DNA of 64,000 nt from an uncultured Poribacteria bacterium. Lineage in GTDB: Bacteria; Poribacteria; WGA-4E; WGA-3G. The position numbers were made by a program, and so were the translations under genes. Below, piece after piece: positions 41,774 to 51,284 of this stretch (its first letter is position 1; each line of letters starts with the position of its first letter). The stretch lies in NCBI GenBank assembly GCA_951813545.1, contig OX638352.1:4666835-4730834 (forward strand), in the 5' to 3' direction. A model generated the notes under the pieces. The model made no database searches. It saw only the letters and a list, made by a program, of their open reading frames with translations, and had not been told where the DNA came from.

Positions 41774-42881
41774 TTACGGTTTTTGTTGTGCTTTCATTTT
41801 GAGATAACTTTCGATAAACGGATCTAAGGCGCCATCTAAGACGGCGTTAACATTACCGGTCTCGACGTTCGTACGTAAATCCTTAACGCGTTGGTAAGGG
41901 TGCAGCACATAAGAACGAATTTGGCTTCCGAAGTCGATGTCCAGACGTTCACTTCGCTGTTTTGAAATTTCTGCTTCACGTTCCGCGCGATACTTCTCAT
42001 GAAGACGCGAACGGAGTAGTTTCATGGCGATTTCTCTGTTCTTATGCTGTGAACGCTCATTCTGGCACTGCACGATAATCCCAGTCGGTTTATGTGTAAT
42101 CCGAACCGCTGAGTCTGTCACATTGACATGCTGACCCCCTGCACCACTTGCTCGATAGAAATCTATCCGCAGATCTTCCTGTTGAATATCTACCTCCACG
42201 GTGTCGTCAACTTCCGGCGTAACGTCGATAGCGGCGAAGGAGGTGTGCCGTCGTTTGTTGAAATCGTAGGGGGATAGGCGAACAAGACGATGCACGCCGG
42301 CTTCAGATTGGAGATAACCGTAAGCGGATGTGCCTGTAACGAGGATAGTTGTGCCTTTGATACCAGCTTCATCTCCGGCGGTGATGTCTATGATTTCGGT
42401 CTGATAGTCACGCTGGTCACACCAGCGAAGATACATCCGCATTAACATCCCCGCCCAATCTTGTGCGTCAATCCCACCCGCACCTGAGTGGATATTGAGA
42501 ATGGCATTATTTTCATCAAATTCACCGGTTAGCATTAACCGGAGTTCCATCTGCTCAAGGCGACTTGAAACGCTATCCAATCCGTCTATAATCTCGGTTT
42601 GTAGACTTTCATCGTTCTCTTCAGTAGCGAGTTCAATTAGTGTCTGGATGTCTTCAATTTTGAGGTTAAGTTCTTCGTACGCCCCAACTTCGTCTCGGAG
42701 AGCAGCAATACGCTGGTTAACTTTTTGGACCCGTTGTGTATTACTCCAGAAATCCGGTGCGATAGTTGCTTCTTCGAGTTCCGTTAATTCTTTCTGTTTT
42801 TCAGCCAGGTCAAAGATAGCCTCTGAGTTCTAAGAGACGAGTCTGTATCTCTTCGACCTGGATTTTCAAATCTACAAGCAT
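41774..42881 (-). CDS. prfB: Peptide chain release factor 2 (programmed +1 frameshift)
   Basis: Terminates translation at UGA/UAA. The first frame starts at 42881 (MLVDLKIQVEEIQTRLLELRGYL; GAGGAA upstream; an ATG at 42893 is also possible) and stops at TGA 42812-42810. The main frame resumes with GAC at 42811 (DLAEKQKELTELEEATIAPDFW) and runs to 41774. GGQ motif: RASGAGGQHVNVTDSAVRITH. The tripeptide anticodon region reads SPYDFN (SPY, not SPF). The shift site is intact, so this is normal autoregulation and not a pseudogene. lnt ends 19 bp upstream. Confidence 0.95.
42806..42823 (-). promoter_or_regulatory. prfB programmed +1 frameshift site
   Basis: Minus strand AGAGGCTATCTTTGACC: an internal Shine-Dalgarno-like AGAGG, then TAT-CTT-TGA-C, the canonical RF2 slippery context. 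Low RF2 favours slippage past the in-frame UGA, giving autoregulation (known mechanism). Confidence 0.93.
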
Positions 42882-42899
42882 TTCGTTCCTCATGAATAG

Positions 42900-44651
42900 T
42901 TAGGAATGTCTATGGCGGAATCGGAGGACGATTTGACGACCGAACCATCCAACGCAAATTAAAGCACAAAAAATCGGAAACCAATCACCGTAGCGGGTAT
43001 AGAGTGTCTGTTCACGTTCCTCAGACGAAAGAAGCGGAACGGGTGCGATAAGCATCTCTTCGGTGGTATCTGGTGTAATCAAGGGCGTCGTTGTCCGCCC
43101 CAACCTATCCACTACACATGTAAATCCACCGTTTGCACATCGGAATACTGTGATTCGATTCTCGATCGCTCGGAAAGGTGCCATTGACAAGTGTAGTTCC
43201 GGGAAAGCCGTCCCTTTGAACCATGCATCGTTTGTGAAGATTCCCATGACCCTGGCACCTTTTTGGACAGGTCTGCGAAATTCGTCTGGAAACACTGACT
43301 CAAAGCAGATTGAAACACCAATCTCTATTTTCTGCGGATCCGTCTTATCTTCAGCATTAAACACCGCCTCCTGGTACGGAGGTCCCAATCCGTTACTGGC
43401 AATTTCCGTTTTATCTTTAACGTTAAACACCGGTAAAAGGTTTACTGTTTTTCCCGGAGTAAAGGGTTTAAACTGAATAAAATTAGGGATGAAATCTGGA
43501 AGAAGGTGTGCCAGAGGTACATATTCGCCGAACGGAACCAGGTGCATCTTTGCATATCCACCGTGTATCTTTCCGTCTGCGGATATTGAAAGGACACGGT
43601 TGTATATATCTTTACTCTTTTTGGTGTTCTTGGAAAATTCACCTATTGCCTCGTCTATCTCTGCTCCCACATTAGCGGTGCCAATCAGCATCGGAATTGC
43701 AGTATTGCGAAGCATTTGTGAGAACCTACCGTAGTATGTCGGCCATGCGCCTGTCAATGCTTGGCTTCGTACCGCTGTCTCGGGCCATACGATTATATCC
43801 GGATTCTCTCTGCTTGCTTTATAGGTCAATCTAATATAGCGCTGCAAGATCGCTGGAAATTTATTCTCATTCCATTTGTCAAGTTGTGAGATATTACCCG
43901 GGACGAGCGCAACGTTTAACGTTTCGATGTCCGTGGGAACCACGGCGTTCGACGACTGGTCTATAGGGGAAGCACTTCCGAGTTGAAAGGCACCGTAACC
44001 GAAGCAGAGAATCGCCAGAATTAGAGGGAAAACTACAGCAGGTATCTCCTGTCGCCACTGGTGACGGTTGTAAAGCAAGGTAGCAATACCAGCATTGAAT
44101 AGGACAATGACGAAGCTGATACCGTGTACACCCACAACGGAGGCAATCTGTATTCCGGGAAGATTGTTCCATTGCGAGTAACCGATGCTCCCCCACGGAA
44201 ACCCTGTTATCATCCAACTCCGCACCCACTCGAGTGCTGTCCAGATACAGGCAGCTGCGATAGGAAACAATACGCCGGAACGCCACGGCACGAACCTCAT
44301 CAGCACAGCGAACGCAGCGAAATAGACAGCAGTATATCCAACTAATAGGAGGTATCCCACCAGTGTTGCGAAGATATTTGCGTACGGATAGAGAAGGAGG
44401 ATGGCAGGAAGCAGACCTGCGAAAAACAGGAACCCCGTTAGGTAACCGATCCAGAAAGCGGATTTCCAGTCCGTTGCGCGCGTCAATGCAATGAAAAATG
44501 GTACCATCGCAACCCAAGCACACGGAAATAGATTTAAATTCGGGAAGCTGAGAAACAACAATAGTGCTGAAAGTGCCGCAAGTATCCAATGTTGGTAGCG
44601 TTTCAAAAAGTTTTCCGTGGGGATACCCTCCATTTTTCGTATTTGGCTCAC
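42900..44651 (-). CDS. lnt: Apolipoprotein N-acyltransferase
   Basis: 583 residues. N-terminal membrane half with several helices (ILAALSALLLFLSFPNLNLFPCAWVAMVPFFIAL; IGYLTGFLFFAGLLPAILLLY; FVIVLFNAGIATLLY), then a periplasmic nitrilase domain: PDIIVWPETAVRSQ (catalytic Glu), GGYAKMHLVPFGEYVPL (Lys), and IGVSICFESVFPDEFRRPV (Cys), and a final membrane helix. Adds the third acyl chain to lipoproteins, consistent with lolD/lolC nearby. A spacer before GLGPPYQEAVF appears partly duplicated (PVFNVKDKTEI / AVFNAEDKTDP). Confidence 0.94.
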   Translation of the reverse strand: MSQIRKMEGIPTENFLKRYQHWILAALSALLLFLSFPNLNLFPCAWVAMVPFFIALTRATDWKSAFWIGYLTGFLFFAGLLPAILLLYPYANIFATLVGYLLLVGYTAVYFAAFAVLMRFVPWRSGVLFPIAAACIWTALEWVRSWMITGFPWGSIGYSQWNNLPGIQIASVVGVHGISFVIVLFNAGIATLLYNRHQWRQEIPAVVFPLILAILCFGYGAFQLGSASPIDQSSNAVVPTDIETLNVALVPGNISQLDKWNENKFPAILQRYIRLTYKASRENPDIIVWPETAVRSQALTGAWPTYYGRFSQMLRNTAIPMLIGTANVGAEIDEAIGEFSKNTKKSKDIYNRVLSISADGKIHGGYAKMHLVPFGEYVPLAHLLPDFIPNFIQFKPFTPGKTVNLLPVFNVKDKTEIASNGLGPPYQEAVFNAEDKTDPQKIEIGVSICFESVFPDEFRRPVQKGARVMGIFTNDAWFKGTAFPELHLSMAPFRAIENRITVFRCANGGFTCVVDRLGRTTTPLITPDTTEEMLIAPVPLLSSEEREQTLYTRYGDWFPIFCALICVGWFGRQIVLRFRHRHS

Positions 44652-44822
44652 TTTAATTTTATGCTATGGAATCGGCATCTGTCAAGGGAATTCTATCAGA
44701 GCTATTTAGTTTTCTCTTTTGTGGCGTATCCTGTTAGGGTGCGCCTCATACACGCACAGGAAACCAACAGTCTCCTAACCTACGTTATACCGAACTCACT
44801 TTTTTATTAAACTCACGCTAAT

Positions 44823-44852
44823 TTGACATATACGTCAGAAATGTGATATAAT
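44823..44852 (+). promoter_or_regulatory. Sigma-70-type promoter
   Basis: TTGACA (44823-44828), 18-bp spacer, TATAAT (44847-44852). Points to the lipoprotein gene at 45241, but two MITE-like elements lie between, so it could be the ancient promoter of that gene or drive a short transcript. Confidence 0.65.
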
Positions 44853-44883
44853 TCATTCAATATTGCTTATACGAATGATAAGA

Positions 44884-45041
44884 TTAACCCAAGTTGCCCC
44901 TTTGTAGCATAAACTTTTAGATTGTGCTTGCGAGGACACAAACTAAAAGTTTACGCTACAAAATCCTGCGGAGAGTCAATGACTTTCAATGAAAAATGGT
45001 CTCTGCCTGCCTAAAATTTTGTAAGTAGCAAGTTGGGTTAA
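44884..45041. repeat. 158-bp element with 14-bp inverted ends
   Basis: TTAACCCAAGTTGC (44884-44897) and its exact complement (45028-45041) enclose non-coding DNA with a second inverted pair, GTAGCATAAACTTTTAG / CTAAAAGTTTACGCTAC. No ORF. MITE-like. Confidence 0.75.
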
Positions 45042-45048
45042 GATTAAT

Positions 45049-45140
45049 AGAACTTACGCAATTTACTGATGAGTCCCTACGGCCCGCACGCCGCTGGCGA
45101 GGTTTGAAACCTCGCCAGCAAAGGACGCTGCGTAAGTCCT
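45049..45140. repeat. MITE-like element with ACTTACGCA ends and GGCGAGG hairpin
   Basis: ACTTACGCA (45052-45060) and TGCGTAAGT (45129-45137) are inverted ends; the centre CTGGCGAGGTTTGAAACCTCGCCAG is a perfect hairpin. The core resembles the TATAGTAAA MITE family but the ends differ. Confidence 0.75.
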
Positions 45141-45240
45141 AATTAATTTATTTGTTATACGTGACGTAAGATGTACGTAAGATGTAAAGAATCCTCTACA
45201 CCTCTCAGCGAGATATATTGGACTTCACAACATTTAGGAG

Positions 45241-46437
45241 ATGCCACGATTGAAACGTTTTCACATCCGCCGAGGGCTCCCGGTTCTGTTCCTCGTGCTT
45301 TTTCTCATCAGCTGCGGCGACACAGAAGACCCGCTGGACCCTGAGCCGAACACGGCAACGCACACGCTCGGCACCCTGAAAATCACAGGCGCGGACACCC
45401 CCGGTGCGCCAGCGGCACCCGGCGCGGGGGTGCCGTTCGTCAAAGAAGTCGGCTATTACAAAGACTGGAAGCTGACAGAGCCACTGTCAGGCACAGTTAA
45501 GCCGGGAACCACCTTCCGGGTGAAGATAGTGTTCTCTGAACCGATGAAGTTCAAACCGGCAGACAACGACGATGCCCGCCCGATCCTCTACTATCGGCTC
45601 GGGAAAGAGCAGCACCGCTTCAAGGTCGCCAAACACGGCGCGCGGGACGAGGACTTCGTCTCCGGCGATGCCAAGCCGCTGGGCAGTGGTACTGACGACT
45701 TCGTCTGCAAGTACACCGTCCCGGCAGATGCAACAGGAAAGTTCCGTGTAGAGATTGGAAAATTCAACGCTGATCTGGACGGCAACAACCTCGCGGCGTT
45801 CTATGTCCACGATACAAAACTGATGTTAGGAGAACAGACCCCGCAGCCACCGCAAGAACCGGTAGCCCCCACGCCAGCAACATCAGAAGACACCACGCCG
45901 CCGAGCGTTGTAGAAGTTGGCTTCTATCGCAACGCGCAGGTGAGTAATCCGATCACCAGCGAGGCTGTCCACGCTGGAGACACCATCTACACCAAGGTTG
46001 TATTTTCCAAACCGATGCAGCTGGTGGCAGGCAGCGGTGCCGCGGCGCGTCCGTCTCTTTTTTTCGTCATAGACGGTGTAGCGACCCCGTATCGGATGAA
46101 AGAGAAAGGTGCCTTCGCTTCTGGCGAGTGCAAACCGAAATGGGCAAGCAGGAACATCTATATCTGCAAGTATACGGTGCGCGGTGAAACCTTAGGGACG
46201 TTCAGCCTGAAGGTCGGTGAGACGAGCATAGACACCACAGGCGTGGCAGTGGCGGCAGCCTATGTCCACCCGGCCTCGCTACTGAAGTCTGCTGAACGTC
46301 CCAATTATGATGACGTGCTTCCGCAAAGACGGCAGGCACCCTTCCTGCAAAGTTTGTGTATTCGCCAAGCGGTCTGTCGGGGTATCTTTCAATTTGAATT
46401 TTCTTTTTCAAAACCGGTGCGGTTAGATAAGGTTTAA
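45241..46437 (+). CDS. Lipoprotein with two Ig-like repeats; 3' end possibly frameshifted
   Basis: 398 residues. Signal peptide with lipobox (LVLFLISCG), so a lipid-anchored envelope protein; lolD, lolC/E and lnt are nearby. Two homologous units of about 130 residues (VKEVGYYKDWKL...FYVHDTKLML and VVEVGFYRNAQV...AAYVHPASLLKS) resemble bacterial Ig-like modules, separated by a Pro/Thr linker. After SLLKSAERPNYDD the sequence loses its character, and a +1 frame (KTAGTLPAKFVYSPSGLSGYLSI, then stop) looks more protein-like, so a frameshift near 46315 is possible. Noticeably GC-richer than its neighbours. Ligand unknown. Confidence 0.75.
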   Translation: MPRLKRFHIRRGLPVLFLVLFLISCGDTEDPLDPEPNTATHTLGTLKITGADTPGAPAAPGAGVPFVKEVGYYKDWKLTEPLSGTVKPGTTFRVKIVFSEPMKFKPADNDDARPILYYRLGKEQHRFKVAKHGARDEDFVSGDAKPLGSGTDDFVCKYTVPADATGKFRVEIGKFNADLDGNNLAAFYVHDTKLMLGEQTPQPPQEPVAPTPATSEDTTPPSVVEVGFYRNAQVSNPITSEAVHAGDTIYTKVVFSKPMQLVAGSGAAARPSLFFVIDGVATPYRMKEKGAFASGECKPKWASRNIYICKYTVRGETLGTFSLKVGETSIDTTGVAVAAAYVHPASLLKSAERPNYDDVLPQRRQAPFLQSLCIRQAVCRGIFQFEFSFSKPVRLDKV

Positions 46438-46623
46438 TTATTTAAATCGGTAATTCTAATTCCCCTAGACCCGGTAGAGTCTTTCACCTAACCGCCCCAT
46501 AGGTGGCAATTTTGGAAAAAACCCATCATAGCATCGTAGGTGTTTTTGCTTGGGTGTTTCCATCAGGTTGAGCGGAACCGAGAAAAATGATATGGACACC
46601 CCAAGCACATCTTACCACTCTAT

Positions 46624-46723
46624 ACCGCGCTATCAATCAAGGAGATAGTGAAACCTGGTTATCGTGGGTCAAGACCTTCCGAAGCTGTGGAACCGCGCTA
46701 TCAATCAAGGAGATAGTGAAACC
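46624..46723. CRISPR. CRISPR-like relic: two repeats, one spacer
   Basis: Two identical 32-bp repeats (46624-46655 and 46692-46723), beginning ACCGCGCTATCAATC and ending GGAGATAGTGAAACC, separated by a 36-bp unique stretch; period 68 bp. Repeat length, spacer length and the GAAAC end fit CRISPR. No cas gene lies in the window and no third repeat is visible, so it is a relic or solo mini-array. A simple duplication is the alternative. Confidence 0.5.
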
Positions 46724-46754
46724 CAACGTAAACCTACTGCCATGTTTGTAGAAA

Positions 46755-48947
46755 CTAAAAAAGGTCTGTTTTCAACAGATGCGCGATTTTGATGAACACA
46801 ATTCGCTCAGTGTCTCCTTCTACGTCCCGGTTATCGTTGTAGACGATAAACAAATTGCTTTCAGGGCGGTACTCATAAGCGAAGAGTGCAAAGACTCGGC
46901 GTTCTCTCTCTAACGTGAATTCCGCACTCGCTCTTGCATACATTCGTTGCGCAAACTGATAGTTTACAATAAAACGGCGCGTCCATTCTGAAAGTTCCCA
47001 TTGTGTTCCATTGGGTTGTTTCTCGTGAAGCCGCTGTAAAATAAACTCGAAACTGAGTTTTGCCGTGGGTCGGATGGTGATCTCAGGGCGGATGAAGACA
47101 GTGTTTTTATCATCACGGACACCGAAGCGACCTGTGTTTCGGATCTGCACATATTTCGGTGGGAACCACCCCGCGAAGAAACGGACGGTTCTATCAGTAA
47201 AGGGTTTGTTGTCCTCATCAACATGATAGTACCATTCAGGTCCGAGCAGGAAAAAGAAATTGTAAACCCCGAAGAGTCCGCTAAAACTTGATCTGTGATT
47301 TGTCAGTTCACCTGCGTGGTTCGCGAGGCGTTCATACTCAACCTCCCCCCGCAACCTTTCGATTGCCCCTTTGTATTGCTTATTATAGCGACTCCTGATG
47401 ACAAATCCACGTCTATCAACGCGTGGAACGAAGCCGGTTTCAGGGTTAAAGTGCTCCCCGAAATCTGCATAAATCGCGTCGAGTGAGAAGACATTCGTAC
47501 GACGGGCAAGTTGGACAAAAATAAGGTCATCCGCAGTGCTCTCTGCCATATCAAGCCCTCCTGCCTTCCATTCCCTTGCATACTCCAAATTAAGATTCGT
47601 AGCGGCGGGAAGTTGGATGCGGGCATCAAGCCCTCCTGCGCGGTCATACGTGGCACCGCGTTGCTTGTTCACACCCAGAATGCCCACAGATGAGGTTTTT
47701 CCGACTTCCCGTTGTAGTCGCAAAACGGAGTAGTTATAGTTCGCGAGCGGCAATTCACCTGCTTCTATCTCTTTATCAGGGTTTTCGGGACCCGCGACTG
47801 CTCCCATGAAGGCGAGATTATACTTGCTGAATTTTCCGATGACCTTTCCACCACCGATCAAATCTTCGACCCGTCGGCTATAGAATAGGTCGAGAGGCAT
47901 TTGGAAGAGTTCGTTCCCTTCAAGGAAAAACGGACGTTTTTCGGGAAAACGGAGCGGGATATCGCTGAGGTTCACGAGGTCGGGATCTGCTTCAATTTGT
48001 GCGAAATCAGGGTTTAACGTCAAATCGATTGTAAAATCTTTGATGGGATACCGTAGATCGAGTCCAGCGTCCGGTTTCACGGCTGTTGTCGTTTCACCGT
48101 CTTCTGATTGCAGTATTTGTGGCTTTAGCGTACCATACGGTTTGAATTTCACGGGTCGTTTGGTAACCAAGTCTGCAATTGGAAGATTTGTTAGACGTCC
48201 GAATTTTGAGACGGCGTACTGTCGATCGCCTAAATCCGCCCATGTCTGTTCTTCCGCGGGGACTTCATCATTTCGCCAAAAGTTGATACCCCATGTCGCT
48301 GTTTCCATTCCCTTTGAAAATCGGAGTTCGGCGAACGGGATAGCAAATTCTGCTGTCCACTTGTCTGCTGCCTCGCTTGCTTGACCTTGCCAATCGCAAT
48401 CCCACGAAATTGCAGTGCCGATCGTAGACTGCCCTGTGCGTCTGTTTGCGCCTTCATTAATCAGACGCCGATCGGTTTGTGTGCCAAGAGGGTTCAAGGC
48501 AAACGTATAGCAGTTCCTGCCATCAAGAAATGTATCGATGAGCACCTCGACATGATCATCGGAGAAGAAAAAGGAGTCGCGTCGCGTCTGATTTGCCGCG
48601 AGATTATTTATGTCCGTTTTAAAGCATTCAAATGCGACATAGAGTTTGTTTTCATCATAGGTGAGATAGACGGTGGTTGGCTGAGTTGCGGGTTCACCAC
48701 GCTGCGGTTCAAATTGGATGAGTTCGCCGGTTTTGGCACTATTTTGCCAGCAGGCATCGTCCAATTTTCCATCGATTTTTGGAGGTGTTTCTGTTCGGAC
48801 TGCTCTAATTTCTCTGTTCGTCTGAGTTTCGGGGATCTCTTGATCTATGTTAGCAGGTAATGCATTAACCCCCGACAGACAGAGCATGAGATAGATGAGT
48901 AACGTAAAAAAGTATCGGTTTCCAAGCCGTGCCTTAATTGTTCGCAT
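46755..48947 (-). CDS. DUF5916 protein: CBM9-like domain plus outer-membrane barrel
   Basis: 730 residues. Signal peptide (YFFTLLIYLMLCLSGVNA), then a CBM9-like carbohydrate-binding fold (PKIDGKLDDACWQNSAKTGELIQFEPQRGEPATQPTTVYLTYDENKLYVAFEC, FSDDHVEVLIDTFLDGRNCYTFALNPLGTQTD). The DUF5916 part follows (FTIDLTLNPDFAQIEADPDLVNLSDIPLRFPEKRPFFLEG, FYSRRV), and alternating beta strands run to the end, predicting a barrel with aromatic final residue (LLKTDLF). Probably an outer-membrane glycan-related receptor. Function of DUF5916 is unknown. No starch-utilisation partners are adjacent. Confidence 0.85.
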   Translation of the reverse strand: MRTIKARLGNRYFFTLLIYLMLCLSGVNALPANIDQEIPETQTNREIRAVRTETPPKIDGKLDDACWQNSAKTGELIQFEPQRGEPATQPTTVYLTYDENKLYVAFECFKTDINNLAANQTRRDSFFFSDDHVEVLIDTFLDGRNCYTFALNPLGTQTDRRLINEGANRRTGQSTIGTAISWDCDWQGQASEAADKWTAEFAIPFAELRFSKGMETATWGINFWRNDEVPAEEQTWADLGDRQYAVSKFGRLTNLPIADLVTKRPVKFKPYGTLKPQILQSEDGETTTAVKPDAGLDLRYPIKDFTIDLTLNPDFAQIEADPDLVNLSDIPLRFPEKRPFFLEGNELFQMPLDLFYSRRVEDLIGGGKVIGKFSKYNLAFMGAVAGPENPDKEIEAGELPLANYNYSVLRLQREVGKTSSVGILGVNKQRGATYDRAGGLDARIQLPAATNLNLEYAREWKAGGLDMAESTADDLIFVQLARRTNVFSLDAIYADFGEHFNPETGFVPRVDRRGFVIRSRYNKQYKGAIERLRGEVEYERLANHAGELTNHRSSFSGLFGVYNFFFLLGPEWYYHVDEDNKPFTDRTVRFFAGWFPPKYVQIRNTGRFGVRDDKNTVFIRPEITIRPTAKLSFEFILQRLHEKQPNGTQWELSEWTRRFIVNYQFAQRMYARASAEFTLERERRVFALFAYEYRPESNLFIVYNDNRDVEGDTERIVFIKIAHLLKTDLF

Positions 48948-49297
48948 CGGTTTATCTATTCAGAGTCTCCTTTTGATGTCGGTCTATTTAGGATTTTAGC
49001 GTTGGTTCGTTTTTTTGTCAATATCAAAAAGAGACGGAACGGGTCTTTTTGTGTGCGCAATATTTTTAAAGTAAACCAAATTAAAGCGATTTGCGTTTTT
49101 AAGGCAAATTGCGTTATTATATATAAGCGCAAACAGATAAAATCAGAATAGCATTTATAGTAAAATTCGTAATTATTTGGGCATTGTGGATAGGCGAGGA
49201 TACAATCCTCGCCAGCGGTGGTGAGAGTTTTTTCAGTGAACAACTGTCCACATATCTTCAGAGTTTACTATAAATCTACAAGAGGAGTTACATTTCA
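48948..49297. other. AT-rich intergenic region with MITE C
   Basis: AT-rich DNA between divergent genes. It contains AAAGCGATTTGCGTTTTTAAGGCAAATTGCG and MITE copy C. The regulatory region of both genes should lie here, but I could not place convincing promoters. Confidence 0.5.
49156..49272. repeat. MITE copy C
   Basis: TATAGTAAA and TTTACTATA ends, central GGCGAGGATACAATCCTCGCC hairpin and AGCGGTGGTGAG. More diverged from copies A and B outside the hairpin (TTCGTAATTATTTGGGCATTG). Confidence 0.85.
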
Positions 49298-50422
49298 GTG
49301 TGCTTTTTTACACGTAAAACCTTTACACTACTTATATGGATCGCTGTCTTTTTCCCAGTTACGGCACTTGCGGGACCCGGGCGAACAGGGGCACAAATTT
49401 TGAATCTTGGCGGCGGTGCACGAGCGAGATCCCTCGGCGACGCATTTTCTGCGATGTCTGGTGATGTGACGACATCGCTCTGGAACCCAAGCGGGCTTGC
49501 CGATATGCCCGATAGTAAATTCCGATCTGGCAAAAAAGCGACACAAATCTCAACGTTTTATACAGATTACAGTGCCCCTTTTGGGGAAGCCGGAGAAGGG
49601 TTATATTATACTTTCATCTCTGGTGCAATGCCCCTCGGTGAGATTGGAACTATCGGGGCAACACTTCAGATGCAAGGGCAAGGCACAATAGCGGTGACAA
49701 CTGATTCTCCCGATGTCCTTCGTGAGGAAAGTCTCGGGACCAACTTCGCATTCACATTTTCTTATGCGGACCGAATTACAGAGTCTCTATCAGCGGGGAT
49801 CAGCGGTAAAATGATTCGGATGGTTCTCGGACGCGAGAACGGAAGTTCTTATGCCGTTGATTTGGGAATGCAGTATCTCTTTCCTTTTGATCTTTTTCCC
49901 ACAACACTCGGTGTTGCCGTCCAGAACATTGGACCGGGTATCTCTTTCATTGATGAAAACCAAGCAGATCCATTACCACGGTTTTTGCGGCTTGGCACTT
50001 CAGTAAGTCTCTATCATGATCGATATAACCACGTGCGTTTGGTTAGCGGTCTCACCGCCTATATTGATAAATTGGCAGAAGATGAAGATGAATTAGCCGT
50101 TGATTTAGAACGACTTAACCTTGAAAGAGAGGAAAAACTGACGCGCGAGCAACTACTCTCTGACCGCGGAGTGGGTGTCCGCGCATTTGAATGGCGGCAT
50201 CTGCAAAAGAATGTCGGCTTAGAGTATTGGCTCGGCGATCTACTTGCGCTCCGAGTGGGCTATAAAGTTGAACCCGGTATCCATCTCGCAAATTGGACGG
50301 ATTATTTTACCGGTGGTATCGGTGTGAAGATATACCTATTCAATCTGGATTTGAGTTACGGTCCCAGTTTTGGTCCAAACAATCAGCGGCTCATTGAAGT
50401 AACAGGAATAGTCGCCTTTTAA
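49298..50422 (+). CDS. PorV/PorQ-family outer-membrane protein
   Basis: 374 residues from a GTG start. Signal peptide (LLIWIAVFFPVTALA), then GRTGAQILNLGGGARARSLGDAFSAMSGDVTTSLWNPSGLADM, the hallmark opening of PorV/PorQ (UPF0164) beta-barrel proteins, and many amphipathic strands; the last residue is Phe (TGIVAF). In Bacteroidota, PorV shuttles type 9 secretion substrates to the attachment complex; in other phyla it is a generic barrel. No T9SS core genes are in the window. Followed 21 bp later by the DUF5683 gene. Confidence 0.85.
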   Translation: MCFFTRKTFTLLIWIAVFFPVTALAGPGRTGAQILNLGGGARARSLGDAFSAMSGDVTTSLWNPSGLADMPDSKFRSGKKATQISTFYTDYSAPFGEAGEGLYYTFISGAMPLGEIGTIGATLQMQGQGTIAVTTDSPDVLREESLGTNFAFTFSYADRITESLSAGISGKMIRMVLGRENGSSYAVDLGMQYLFPFDLFPTTLGVAVQNIGPGISFIDENQADPLPRFLRLGTSVSLYHDRYNHVRLVSGLTAYIDKLAEDEDELAVDLERLNLEREEKLTREQLLSDRGVGVRAFEWRHLQKNVGLEYWLGDLLALRVGYKVEPGIHLANWTDYFTGGIGVKIYLFNLDLSYGPSFGPNNQRLIEVTGIVAF

Positions 50423-50443
50423 CTAAGAAGGAAATAACGGAAA

Positions 50444-51271
50444 GTGAAATTTAACGCCCAAATTTTAATACTTGTGCTGCTGTTGTGTTTATCGTCTGGT
50501 GTATGCCTCGCTGCTGAGGGTCTTAATGCAGAACCGTTTACAGCCTTCTATCTGGATTCTACTCTTGGAAATCGTTCGCTCGCGAATCAATCTGCTGTCA
50601 CTATGCAGGCGACCCAAAACCTCCAACCCCAGAAGTCTCCAAATGAAGCGTTCCTTTATTCGCTCGTCATTCCGGGTATGGGGCAACTCTATACGGGTGC
50701 CAAGCGTGGCTATTTCTACATGGCAGCAGAGGGAGTTTTGCTCGCGGGCTATTTTATTTTGTGGAACAATGCTTCAAACATTCGAGACGACTATCGAGAT
50801 GTTGTCAGGCAACATGTTGTTTTTATCGGTCCTGGTTCGTTTGAGGATTGGGATCCTGTTGAGGATTTTGAGCACGCCACGCAGTATGAAACATGGAACC
50901 ATGTCTATGATTCAGAAGAGACCCGAACACGGACTGGCAAGTGGTACTGGGGCGATCTTGACCCGACACTAAAGAACGAGAAACACAACGAAATTGAGAC
51001 TGCAGGTATTGTTTCAAAATACCGATCGGAAGCTTTTGATTTACGGCAAAAAGCGAACAATACCTTTGAACGCGCGAAGTTCTTTTTAGGTATGGCAATT
51101 TTGAACCATGTTGTTAGTGCTGTGGAAGCGAGGATTACAACTAAACGTTTCAATGCCCGCTTGCAGAATACACCTATGCAGATGAGAGCCAATGCTTTTG
51201 AAATAGATGTCCAAACTGACATGTCGGCAGGTGCGCTAACAAGTGCGCTTGTGATACGAAAAAGGTTTTAA
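50444..51271 (+). CDS. DUF5683-like membrane protein
   Basis: 275 residues from a GTG start with a signal peptide (ILILVLLLCLSSGVCLA). A conserved segment EAFLYSLVIPGMGQLYTGAKRGYFYMAAEGVLLAGYFILWN is the DUF5683 core, two membrane helices separated by a GxGQxYxGxxxxG turn, also known in other envelope proteins. The rest is charged, possibly extra-cytoplasmic. Function is unknown. Close coupling to the PorV-like gene suggests a shared role in the cell envelope. Confidence 0.8.
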   Translation: MKFNAQILILVLLLCLSSGVCLAAEGLNAEPFTAFYLDSTLGNRSLANQSAVTMQATQNLQPQKSPNEAFLYSLVIPGMGQLYTGAKRGYFYMAAEGVLLAGYFILWNNASNIRDDYRDVVRQHVVFIGPGSFEDWDPVEDFEHATQYETWNHVYDSEETRTRTGKWYWGDLDPTLKNEKHNEIETAGIVSKYRSEAFDLRQKANNTFERAKFFLGMAILNHVVSAVEARITTKRFNARLQNTPMQMRANAFEIDVQTDMSAGALTSALVIRKRF

Positions 51272-51284
51272 GAAGGAGGATTCT

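Noticed and set aside
42810-42812. Premature stop in prfB
   Set aside because: It is the conserved RF2 autoregulatory UGA with its slippery CTT-TGA-C and upstream AGAGG, not a mutation.
44904-44960. Hairpin GTAGCATAAACTTTTAG / CTAAAAGTTTACGCTAC as a terminator of lnt or a riboswitch
   Set aside because: Lies upstream of the divergent lnt start and inside a larger inverted-end element; no T-tract or known riboswitch pattern.
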